Both the position numbers and the translations under genes were made by a program. A DNA stretch of 6,755 bases from Actinomycetes bacterium (lineage in GTDB: Bacteria; Actinomycetota; Acidimicrobiia; Acidimicrobiales; RAAP-2). Positions 1-6,433 of the stretch are shown in pieces. Each line of letters opens with the position of its first letter. Position 1 is the first letter of the stretch. The DNA lies in the NCBI GenBank assembly GCA_021791615.1, contig JAJYWG010000192.1, forward strand, positions 1 through 6,755, written 5' to 3'. Below the pieces are notes generated by a model that was not told the DNA's origin, ran no database searches, and worked only from the letters and a program-made list of their open reading frames with translations.

Positions 1-128
1 GAGCCGACACGCCACCATGGGATCGACCGTAGTCGGGCTCGCCGGGGCGCGGGCTGCAAAGGCCCGCGACACAGCGAGCGCGCTCGGAAGCGCATCGCGC
101 CAGAGCAGCGGACAGCGAAGGCCGCTGC
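1..128. other. Leader region upstream of the transporter gene, with a hairpin
   Basis: No convincing gene lies here. A perfect 7-bp inverted repeat, CGCGGGC at 48-54 and GCCCGCG at 62-68, with a 7-base loop, could form a GC-rich hairpin. It has no T-run, so it could be either a weak terminator for a gene left of the window or a structure in the leader of the transporter mRNA. One forward frame ends with TAG at 30-32 and could be the last codons of an upstream gene, but ten residues are too few to judge. I see no promoter that I would defend. Confidence 0.4.
117..121 (+). promoter_or_regulatory. Ribosome-binding site of the transporter gene
   Basis: GAAGG lies 7 bases before the ATG at 129. 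The next in-frame ATG, at 156, has no purine-rich stretch at a suitable distance. This favours 129 as the start, although the hydrophobic core of the protein would be the same from either. Confidence 0.55.
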
Positions 129-2753
129 ATGGACACACCCCGAGATTCTTTGGTCATGAGTGCTGTCGGGGTGCAGACCGCCACGATCGAGACTGCCATC
201 CCCTCTCGCCTCGACCGTCTCCCCTGGGCCCGCTTTCACTGGATGATCATCCTCGGCCTTGGGACCGCCTGGGTCCTCGACGGGCTCGAAGTCACGATGA
301 TCGGCTCGGTGGCCTCCCGGTTGACCCAGCGCGCCGGTGGGCTCGACCTCAGTGTCGGAGACATCGGTTTGGCCGCCGCGGTCTACGTTGCCGGCGCGTG
401 CATCGGCGCCCTCTTCTTCGGCCAGCTCTGCGACCGGTTCGGTCGCAAGAAGCTGTTCATGATCACCCTTGGGCTCTACATCGCCTCGACGGTGGTGACC
501 GCGTTCTCCTTTGCCCCATGGTTCTTCTTCCTCGCCCGGTTCTTCACCGGCAGCGGCATCGGCGGCGAGTACTCGGCCATCAACTCGGCGATCGACGAGC
601 TGATCCCAGCGCGCGTCCGCGGGCGAGTCGACCTCATCATCAACGGCTCCTACTGGCTCGGCTCGATCGCAGGTGCTGGGGCCGCGCTGTTCTTCTTGTC
701 AGGGGTCTTCCCCGAGAACCTCGGCTGGCGCTTCGCCTTCGGGGTCGGGGCCGTGCTCGGGCTCACCGTCATGTTCGTGCGCCGCAGTGTGCCCGAGAGC
801 CCGCGCTGGCTGTTCATCCACGGGCGAGAGGAGGAGGCCGAGGCCATCGTCGGCGGGGTCGAGCACGTCATCGAGGCCGAGACCGGCCAGAGCCTGTCGC
901 AAGTCGACAAGACCATCACCGTGCACCAGCGAGCAACGATCCCGTTCCGAGAGATCGCTCGGGTGGCGTTCAAGACTTACCCGAGGCGGTCGATCCTCTG
1001 CCTCGCGCTATTCATCGGCCAGGCCTTCTTGTACAACGGCGTCACCTTCAATCTCGGTACCCTCATGACCACCTTCTACGGTGTGGGCGCGGCGGTCGTC
1101 CCCGTGTTCTTCATCATCTTCGCGGTGGGGAACTTCGCCGGCCCGCTCCTCCTCGGGCGCCTCTTCGACACCGTCGGGCGGAAACCGATGATCAGCGGTA
1201 CCTATCTCGGCTCCGCTGTGCTCTCTGTCGTCCTCGCCGGACTGTTCGTCTCCGGCGTGCTCGATTCGGGGAGCTTCATCATCGTCGTGGTGGCGGTCTT
1301 CTTCCTGGCATCGGCCGGCGCCAGCGCCGCCTATCTCACCGCCTCGGAGATCTTCCCGATGGAGACCAGGGCGCTTGCGATCGCATTCTTCTACGCGATC
1401 GGCACTGCCGTGGGTGGGATCATTGGTCCGCTGCTCTTCGGCAAGCTCATCGCGACCGGCCACAAGGACCCCGTCGCCATCGCCTTTCTCATCGGCGCCG
1501 CGGTCATGGCTCTCGGGGGTATCGTCGACCTGTTCTTCGGCGTCAAAGCCGCCGGTGTCCAGCTCGAGGAGATCGCCAGGCCGCTTACTGCCGTCGATGG
1601 CGCCGGGAAGGTCGCCCCTGGCCGGCTCGGTGTCGCCCGGTCGGGCTCCGGTGCCCCGGCGCCCAGCACCGCCCTTGCCACCGCACGCTGCCATCGGGCA
1701 CAAGCCGACGACGAGCGTGCCCGCGCCGCCGAGCACCGTGCCGCGGCCCACGAGCAGCTTGCTCTTCTAGCAGCCGGGGAGAAAGCCGCCGAGGAGCGAG
1801 CTCACCTAGAACAGCTGCTGGGCGAGGTGGCAGAGATGGCGGCCTTCGCCCACGACGACCGTGCAACCGCCGCTGACGCGCTCGCCGACGCCGAGACCGA
1901 AGCCGACCCGCACCTGGCATTGGCAGCCCACGAGCGTGCCCGCGCCGCTGAGCAGCGCGCCCGAGCGCACGACGAGGACGCTGCGGCCCTCGCTGCTTCC
2001 CTGGCAGGCGACGTCGAGCGGCATCAGGCCCTGGCCGCTGCCGCGCTCGAGCGAGCACGCTCACGCGAGCAGAAAGCCCTCGCCGAGCAGCGCCGGGCAG
2101 CAGCCGATTCGGGTCTTCCAAACCGCCTGGAAATCGAGCAGGCCCGGGCGGACATGCACGACCGCTGGGCCGAGATGCACGCCCAGCGCGCTCGGGCACA
2201 CGAGCAACGCGGCGAGCGCAACCAGGTGGGTGAGACGGAAGCGACCAGAGCTGCCGACGTCCTCACCGAAGAGGCCCGCGCCGCGGAGGATCGGATCGAG
2301 GCAGCCGAGCACCGCGCCGATGCAGAAGACGAACGCGGCGAGGAGGACGTGGCAGAAGAGATCGCTCGACGCCGAGACGAGACGACAGAACGCCAGGCCG
2401 TCGAAGAGCGTGTCCGTGCCCGGATCGAGCGCCGCCTCGAACAGGAGCGCACCGGGCTGCGGCGGTACCGCCCCGGGCCTGGGCGCATATCCGCGTCGCC
2501 GGGGATCGCCGTATCATCGCCACTTCCACCACAAGTGCTCGACAGCGAGATCCGGGCCATCGAGAAGGCGCTCGACGAGCATGGCGCCACCGAGCGGCGC
2601 GAGCTCGCCCAGATGGTGGGTGCACGCTACTGGGGACCGGGGGTTTTTCGCGACGCGCTACGTGAAGCGGTGATCGAAGGGACCGTGCGGCGCGCGTCAC
2701 GTTCTACCTACGAGCCGGTGCACAACGCTGCACGCAGAGGAGACGAGAAGTGA
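129..2753 (+). CDS. MFS sugar-porter-type transporter fused to a coiled coil and a winged-helix-like domain
   Basis: An 874-residue inner-membrane protein. Residues 1-490 form a complete 12-helix major facilitator. Visible marks are acidic residues D51 and E54 in helix 1, the loop motif GQLCDRFGRKK (98-108), PESPRWL (222-228, typical of sugar-porter and SV2-like carriers), the second-half copy GRLFDTVGRK (343-352), and SEIFPMETR (406-414). The substrate cannot be read from sequence; a sugar or small organic acid is likely. The usual length is 450-490 residues. Here the frame continues with an Ala/Arg/Glu/His-rich helical repeat region (about 525-775, with a break near D660-P665), a Pro/Ser/Gly linker (778-802), and a compact domain (803-863) with the pattern ELAQMVGARYWGPGVFRDAL, resembling a winged helix. 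I see no start codon with a ribosome-binding site near the junction, so the tail is part of this protein. It should face the cytoplasm. The transporter call is firm; tail functions are inferred. Confidence 0.88.
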   Translation: MDTPRDSLVMSAVGVQTATIETAIPSRLDRLPWARFHWMIILGLGTAWVLDGLEVTMIGSVASRLTQRAGGLDLSVGDIGLAAAVYVAGACIGALFFGQLCDRFGRKKLFMITLGLYIASTVVTAFSFAPWFFFLARFFTGSGIGGEYSAINSAIDELIPARVRGRVDLIINGSYWLGSIAGAGAALFFLSGVFPENLGWRFAFGVGAVLGLTVMFVRRSVPESPRWLFIHGREEEAEAIVGGVEHVIEAETGQSLSQVDKTITVHQRATIPFREIARVAFKTYPRRSILCLALFIGQAFLYNGVTFNLGTLMTTFYGVGAAVVPVFFIIFAVGNFAGPLLLGRLFDTVGRKPMISGTYLGSAVLSVVLAGLFVSGVLDSGSFIIVVVAVFFLASAGASAAYLTASEIFPMETRALAIAFFYAIGTAVGGIIGPLLFGKLIATGHKDPVAIAFLIGAAVMALGGIVDLFFGVKAAGVQLEEIARPLTAVDGAGKVAPGRLGVARSGSGAPAPSTALATARCHRAQADDERARAAEHRAAAHEQLALLAAGEKAAEERAHLEQLLGEVAEMAAFAHDDRATAADALADAETEADPHLALAAHERARAAEQRARAHDEDAAALAASLAGDVERHQALAAAALERARSREQKALAEQRRAAADSGLPNRLEIEQARADMHDRWAEMHAQRARAHEQRGERNQVGETEATRAADVLTEEARAAEDRIEAAEHRADAEDERGEEDVAEEIARRRDETTERQAVEERVRARIERRLEQERTGLRRYRPGPGRISASPGIAVSSPLPPQVLDSEIRAIEKALDEHGATERRELAQMVGARYWGPGVFRDALREAVIEGTVRRASRSTYEPVHNAARRGDEK
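1711..1961 (+). repeat. In-frame repeats in the coiled-coil tail
   Basis: The 19-base string acgagcgtgcccgcgccgc occurs at 1711-1729 and again at 1930-1948. The match extends to 29 of 32 bases (1711-1742 against 1930-1961). The spacing of 219 bases equals 73 codons. At protein level the motif is ERARAAE(H/Q)RA(A/R)AH(E/D). Weaker copies follow further on, such as ERARSREQKALAEQ and HAQRARAHEQRGE. This suggests that the tail grew by internal duplication of a helical unit. Confidence 0.75.
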
Positions 2754-2765
2754 CGTCACTTCTCG
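2744..2765. terminator. Perfect 22-bp palindrome holding both convergent stop codons; probable bidirectional terminator
   Basis: The sequence from 2744 to 2765 equals its own reverse complement, centred between 2754 and 2755 on GACGTC. The plus-strand stop TGA (2751-2753) and the minus-strand stop TGA (2758-2756) are its two inner arms. Each gene therefore ends with the same GAGAAGTGA, coding Glu-Lys-stop. The RNA could fold into a stem of about 9 bp with a 4-base loop on either strand. No T-run follows, so the terminator role is inferred from symmetry and from its place between convergent genes. Confidence 0.6.
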
Positions 2766-3889
2766 AGGGACTCCGGCGTGATACCCGCGTCGCGAAGCAT
2801 GCGCCGAAGATCGACGACCTGTTGCTCGTCGATGTCATCGTGGCGGGGGCGGTCGAACGTCTCGGTCTCGCTGCCCACCGTAATGGTGAACCGGTGGTTC
2901 GGCTCTTCGGTGACCGTTCCGATCTCGGCGATCAAGGACACGACGTCGTGCCAGGCGAGGTTGTGGTTGACCGGGTGCGCCAGGACCTTCTCAGCCGTCG
3001 CGAGATGATGGCTGCTCAGATCGACGTGCTCGATGCGCTCCGTGCGGTGCGTCTCCTCTTGTCGCGGGTGTGCTCCGACCGCTCCGCCAGTCGTGGCGTT
3101 GTCGGCCAGCAGCTCGCCGAGGTCGCTGACGACCACGCCGGCCCCGTGCGCATAAAGCTCATCGGCGTAGTCGTGCTCGCCGGCGTCGTCATGGTGATCC
3201 ACGCCGACCACCAGGGCGAAGCGCCCGGCCCGGCCCGCCTCCACCCCGGCCAGAGCGTCTTCGACCACCACGGCGCGCCCCGGGTGCGCTCGAAGCGCTC
3301 TGGCTCCTTCGAGATAGCTGTCGGGCGCCGGCTTGCCGGCCAGTCGGCGGTCCTTCACGACGTGGCCGTCGATGCGGGCATCGAACAAGTCGGCGATCCC
3401 CGCCGCGAGAAGGGCCGCCTGGGTGTTCTCACTGGCCGAGACGACGCCGACCGCGGTCCCCTGGGCGCGTAGGGCCTTCACGAGTGCGATTGCCCCGTCG
3501 TAGACGGCGACGCCCTTGGTCCGAAGCACTTCGAGCACCAGGTCGTTCTTGCGGTTCCCGAGTCCCTTGACGCTGCGGGTGCTCGGAGCGTCGCCGTCGA
3601 TACCTTCGGGGAGCTCGATGTCCCGGGAGGTGAGGAAGTTCCGCACGCCGTCCTCCCGGGGCTCACCGTCGACGTAGCGCTCGTAGTCGCGAACCGGGTC
3701 GAACGGCGCGAACGTCTTGTTCGAGCGGGCCGCCTCCTCGTCGAGGAACTCGTCGAAGGCTTGCTTCCAAGCGGCCGCGTGGACCGCTGCAGTCTTGGTC
3801 AAGACTCCGTCGAGGTCGAACAGCCACGCTTCATAGGCACCGATGTCGACCTGATGGTGTTGGTGCTCGGGCTCGTGTTGAGCGTTCAC
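2756..3889 (-). CDS. Beta-phosphoglucomutase-type HAD enzyme with C-terminal HicA-like domain
   Basis: A 377-residue cytoplasmic protein. Residues 20-262 are a HAD subfamily I enzyme: FDLDGVLT (24-31, nucleophile D25 and acid/base D27), VVSASEN (149-155, motif II serine S151), GKPAPD (185-190, K186), VVEDALAGVEAG (208-219, E210/D211). The cap carries YVDGEPREDGVRNFL (72-86), as I remember it from the mycobacterial Rv3400 type. Its expected reaction is beta-glucose-1-phosphate to glucose-6-phosphate, using the product of the GH65 enzyme just upstream. Family members usually end near residue 260; residues 284-377 are an added domain with RIEHVDLSSHHLATA, NHNLAWHDV, NHRFTITVG and FDRPRHDDIDEQQVVDLRRML, which I know as a separate small actinobacterial protein. 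Its pattern recalls the HicA fold. The GTG start at 3889 overlaps the GH65 stop by four bases (GTGA), so translation is probably coupled. The enzyme call is firm; the role of the extra domain is unknown. Confidence 0.88.
   Translation of the reverse strand: MNAQHEPEHQHHQVDIGAYEAWLFDLDGVLTKTAAVHAAAWKQAFDEFLDEEAARSNKTFAPFDPVRDYERYVDGEPREDGVRNFLTSRDIELPEGIDGDAPSTRSVKGLGNRKNDLVLEVLRTKGVAVYDGAIALVKALRAQGTAVGVVSASENTQAALLAAGIADLFDARIDGHVVKDRRLAGKPAPDSYLEGARALRAHPGRAVVVEDALAGVEAGRAGRFALVVGVDHHDDAGEHDYADELYAHGAGVVVSDLGELLADNATTGGAVGAHPRQEETHRTERIEHVDLSSHHLATAEKVLAHPVNHNLAWHDVVSLIAEIGTVTEEPNHRFTITVGSETETFDRPRHDDIDEQQVVDLRRMLRDAGITPESLEK
2759..3049 (-). other. HicA-like C-terminal domain of the HAD protein
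   Basis: Residues 281-377 of the HAD protein. An N-terminal helix-rich part (IEHVDLSSHHLATAEKVL) leads into a short fold with H314 in HDVVSL, an N-H-R turn at 331-333, strands, PRH at 348-350 and a final helix DLRRMLRDAGI. In HicA toxins a Gly-Ser-His turn, a Pro-Arg-His strand end and a closing helix with RxxLxxAG occur in the same order. The comparison is by eye. It need not mean toxin activity, and no HicB-type antitoxin is seen nearby. Confidence 0.5.
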
Positions 3890-6294
3890 GGCGTTGCTCC
3901 TCGCATAGTTGGGTCTCGTTCGCCGGCCCCCTTGCGGGCGTGGCGATGCAGCGGTTCGCGGCCGACTGGTTGGGTCGGGCGCGGGGTCCGGACCGGGCTC
4001 GGCGGCGTCGCGCAGACCACTGGTTCCGTCCCGGTCACGGTGGTCGCCTCTCCGAAATGGAAGATCTCGAGCTGGTCCTCTTCTGCGACTTCTGCCAGCC
4101 GGTAGCTCGTCGCCTCCGGCGACGCCTCGACCCGCACGCGGCGACCCCGAAAGACGACACCGAAGGCGAGTCGGCCGATCCGTTCTGGAAGGCGGGGGGC
4201 GAAGGAGAGGGAACCGTCTCGTTCGCGCATACCGCCCAGCCCGGCTACGAGGGCGATCCAGGTGCCTGCCAGCGAAGCGACGTGGAGGCCGTCGCGGGTG
4301 TTGTGCTCCAGGTCGTCGAGGTCCATGAGTGCGGCCTCAGCAAGGTACTCGTAGGCGAGGTCCAGATGCCCGACCTCAGCGGCGATAACCGCTTGGGTGC
4401 AGGCCGACAGCGAGGAGTCGCGGACAGTGAGGGCTTCGTAGTAGGCGAAGTTCGCTGCCTTCTCTTCCTGGGTGAACTCCTCACCGCGAAGGTGCATCGC
4501 GAGCACGAGGTCGGCCTGCTTCACGACCTGTTTGCGGTAGAGGTCGAAGTAGGGGAAGTACAACAGCAGCGGGTACTGCTCGGCTGGAGTGCCGACGAAG
4601 TCCCATACCTGGTGGCTGGTGAATCCTTCTGCTTGGGGATGAACTCCGAGCGCGTCGTCGTACGGGACCAACATCGCGGTCGCGGCGTCACGCCACGCGG
4701 CCGTCTCCTCCTCACCGATCCCGAGCCGGCGGGCCTCTTGGGGATGACGTTCAGCGATGTCTGCCGCCGCGAGCAGGTTGTGCTTGGCCATCAGGTTGGT
4801 GAAGACGTTGTTGTCGGCCACTGCCGAGTACTCGTCGGGGCCGGTGACCCCGTCGATGCGGAACCGGCCCTCTCCATCGTGGTAACCGAGCGAGCGCCAC
4901 AGCCGGGCGGTCTCGGCGAGCAGTTCCAACCCGAAGTCCTTTTCGAAGCATTCGTCGCCGGTGGCCTCGACGTAGCGGACCACCGCGTCAGCGATGTCCG
5001 CACCGACGTGGAACGCAGCGGTCCCCGCCGGCCAGTAGCTCGAGCATTCGGCTCCCGCGACAGTCCGCCAAGGGAACACGGCGCCTTGGAGCCCGAGCTG
5101 GCGGGCCCGGTTCCGCGCCATCGCCAAGATCGAGTGCCGCCAACGAAGGGCGTGTGCCGCGGCGTCGGGTGCGGTGTAGGTGAGCACCGGCAATACATAG
5201 GTCTCGGTGTCCCAGAAGGCATGGCCGTCGTAGCCGGGCCCGGTGAGCCCTTTGGCCGCGATGGCCCGCCCCTCGGCCCGCGCGCCTGCTTGGAGAACGT
5301 GGAAGAGGGCGAAGCGCACCGCTTGTTGGATCTCGGCATCACCGTCGACCTCGATGTCGGCGGCCGCCCAGAACTCGTCCAAATAAGCGCGCTGCTCTGT
5401 GACGAGGCCGTCCCAGCCAACCTGGACCGCGCTGGTGAGGGCAGCGGCAACCTGGTCGCGCACCGCGGGCTCCGAACGCTCGGCCGACCAGCCGTAGGCA
5501 ACGTACTTGACGAGTCGGAGCCTCTCGCCGGGCTCCAGGGACGCGGTGATGGTCACCCGGGCGAGGTCGGGAAAGCTCTCTGATGACACCTGCGTCGAAG
5601 ACGGTCCATCGACGTGGTGGTCCATGGCGCAAGACACCCGTAGGTTGCTCTCGGCGGTCCGGTGCACCAGCGCCGCCTGGGCACCGACACAGCCGTGCTC
5701 CTCGGCGCGCAGCGGCGCCTCGAGGACCGCCGACACCCGGGGGTCGCCGACCGCAGGTGGAAGGGCCTCGTTCGCCATCAGCTCTGACTGGAGCACCACA
5801 CGCACCGACTGGTCGAGCGCTTCGACCTCGTAGCAGATGGCGGCCGCTGAGCGCTGCGTGAGCGACACCAGGCGCCGCGAGCGCACCCGGACACCTCGCC
5901 CGGCCGCCGACACCCATTCGGCCCGGCGCTCGAGCAAACCGGTGCGGAAGTCGAGCACCCGCTCGTGGGAGCGGACCGCGCCGTAGCGGACGTCGAATGG
6001 CTGATCGTCGACGAGGAGGCGGATCAGCTTGGCGTTGGTGACGTTGATCACCGTCTCGCCGGCCTCGGGATAGCCGTAGCCAGCCTCGGCATATTGCAAG
6101 GGGCGGGACTCGTAAACGCCGTTCAGATACGAGCCGGGCAGCCCATGGGGCTCGCCTTCGTCGAGGTTGCCACGCCAGCCGATGTGGCCGTTGGCGAGCG
6201 CGAACACCGACTCGGCCTGGGCGAGCACGTCGAGATGGAGCGCCGTCTCGCGCACGCACCACGGTTCGACGGGGTAGGCGGGATGGGAGATCAC
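3886..6294 (-). CDS. Glycoside hydrolase family 65 disaccharide phosphorylase (trehalose/maltose type)
   Basis: An 802-residue cytoplasmic enzyme of normal family length. The N-terminal beta-sandwich spans about 10-265 (ESVFALANGHIGWRGN at 28-43, GSYLNGVYE at 54-62). The (alpha/alpha)6 barrel, about 315-690, carries KGLTGPGYDGHAFWDTE (348-364), the general-acid motif GPDEYS (485-490, E488 as acid), VVKQADLVLAM (590-600), DSSLSACTQA (626-635) and NTRDGLHVASLAGTW (665-679). The KQAD and SSLS segments belong to the phosphate-using members, so phosphorolysis to beta-glucose-1-phosphate and glucose is expected. The beta-phosphoglucomutase next door supports this. The exact disaccharide (trehalose, maltose, kojibiose, nigerose) cannot be told. 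The tail after about 760 is Pro/Arg-rich and probably disordered. The GTG start at 6294 has no clear ribosome-binding site, but it overlaps the stop of a HAD gene relic by GTGA; an in-frame stop (6310-6312) excludes earlier starts. Resembles mycobacterial Rv3401. Confidence 0.93.
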   Translation of the reverse strand: MISHPAYPVEPWCVRETALHLDVLAQAESVFALANGHIGWRGNLDEGEPHGLPGSYLNGVYESRPLQYAEAGYGYPEAGETVINVTNAKLIRLLVDDQPFDVRYGAVRSHERVLDFRTGLLERRAEWVSAAGRGVRVRSRRLVSLTQRSAAAICYEVEALDQSVRVVLQSELMANEALPPAVGDPRVSAVLEAPLRAEEHGCVGAQAALVHRTAESNLRVSCAMDHHVDGPSSTQVSSESFPDLARVTITASLEPGERLRLVKYVAYGWSAERSEPAVRDQVAAALTSAVQVGWDGLVTEQRAYLDEFWAAADIEVDGDAEIQQAVRFALFHVLQAGARAEGRAIAAKGLTGPGYDGHAFWDTETYVLPVLTYTAPDAAAHALRWRHSILAMARNRARQLGLQGAVFPWRTVAGAECSSYWPAGTAAFHVGADIADAVVRYVEATGDECFEKDFGLELLAETARLWRSLGYHDGEGRFRIDGVTGPDEYSAVADNNVFTNLMAKHNLLAAADIAERHPQEARRLGIGEEETAAWRDAATAMLVPYDDALGVHPQAEGFTSHQVWDFVGTPAEQYPLLLYFPYFDLYRKQVVKQADLVLAMHLRGEEFTQEEKAANFAYYEALTVRDSSLSACTQAVIAAEVGHLDLAYEYLAEAALMDLDDLEHNTRDGLHVASLAGTWIALVAGLGGMRERDGSLSFAPRLPERIGRLAFGVVFRGRRVRVEASPEATSYRLAEVAEEDQLEIFHFGEATTVTGTEPVVCATPPSPVRTPRPTQPVGREPLHRHARKGAGERDPTMRGATP
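3897..3902 (-). promoter_or_regulatory. Ribosome-binding site deciding the GTG start of the HAD gene
   Basis: Read on the minus strand, GAGGAG lies inside the last codons of the GH65 gene, 7 bases before the GTG at 3889. The spacing is ideal and the GTGA overlap fits. This supports the start at 3889 rather than one nearer the FDLDGVLT motif. Confidence 0.75.
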
Positions 6295-6341
6295 TGCGAG
6301 CTGAGCAGCTCAGCCAGGTCGGTCACGGCCACGTCGGCGCC
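6291..6341 (-). pseudogene. C-terminal relic of a second HAD phosphomutase gene
   Basis: Sixteen codons read GADVAVTDLAELLSSQ and then TGA. This is the typical C-terminal end of actinobacterial beta-phosphoglucomutase-like HAD proteins, and it matches GAGVVVSDLGELL (249-261) in the intact HAD protein of this window. The stop overlaps the GH65 start as GTGA, the same junction as between GH65 and the downstream HAD gene. Upstream, the same frame meets TGA at 6342-6344, and none of the other HAD motifs (FDxDGxLT, GKPAPD, EDA) appears on this strand in the remaining 400 bases. I read it as the end of a deleted gene that once preceded GH65. A chance match cannot be fully excluded because the segment is short. 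Confidence 0.65.
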
Positions 6342-6433
6342 TCAGAGGGCTGGAATCGACGACGCCTGCACAGCGCTCGACTGTGGTCGAGGGCAGTCTC
6401 GACGGGGGGTACAAGACCACCGACTGCTGGCAT
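6323..6433 (-). CDS. Possible 36-residue leader peptide or truncated 5' end of the lost HAD gene
   Basis: ATG at 6433 follows AAAGGAG (6442-6448) at 8 bases, the best ribosome-binding site on this side of the window. The frame codes for 36 residues, beginning MPAVGGLVPPVETALDHSRA, becoming Arg-rich (RRRR at 23-26), and ending 28 bases before the GH65 start. I recognise no family. It may be a leader peptide that delivers ribosomes to the GH65 GTG, which lacks its own site. It may also be the original start of the deleted HAD gene, now joined out of frame to the last codons of that gene. It could equally be untranslated. Confidence 0.3.
   Translation of the reverse strand: MPAVGGLVPPVETALDHSRALCRRRRFQPSEAPTWP
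6376..6403. repeat. Three alternating inverted 6-mers in the GH65 leader
   Basis: On the plus strand, CTCGAC (6376-6381), GTCGAG (6386-6391) and CTCGAC (6398-6403) follow one another with spacers of 4 and 6 bases. The middle copy can pair with either neighbour, so two exclusive hairpins are possible in the transcript leading into GH65. There is no long T-run. Function is unknown. Confidence 0.5.

Noticed and set aside
48..68. Hairpin as a factor-independent terminator
   Set aside because: The stem is perfect but there is no T-run on either side and no clear gene end before it, so it is described only as a hairpin.
17..1876. Long plus-strand open frame of 619 codons
   Set aside because: It runs in another frame over the transporter gene, is extremely Arg/Pro-rich, and shows no domain. 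The transporter frame has clear helices and motifs, so this is a high-GC shadow.
2750..3472. Plus-strand frame of 240 codons whose ATG overlaps the transporter stop
   Set aside because: It is fully antisense to the HAD gene, whose catalytic motifs are intact. The overlap with the transporter end is tempting but the product looks like a mirror of the HAD coding sequence.
3940..5583. Plus-strand open frame of 547 codons opposite the GH65 gene
   Set aside because: It lies antisense to conserved GH65 motifs, has no family features and no ribosome-binding site. High G+C leaves few stop codons in this frame.
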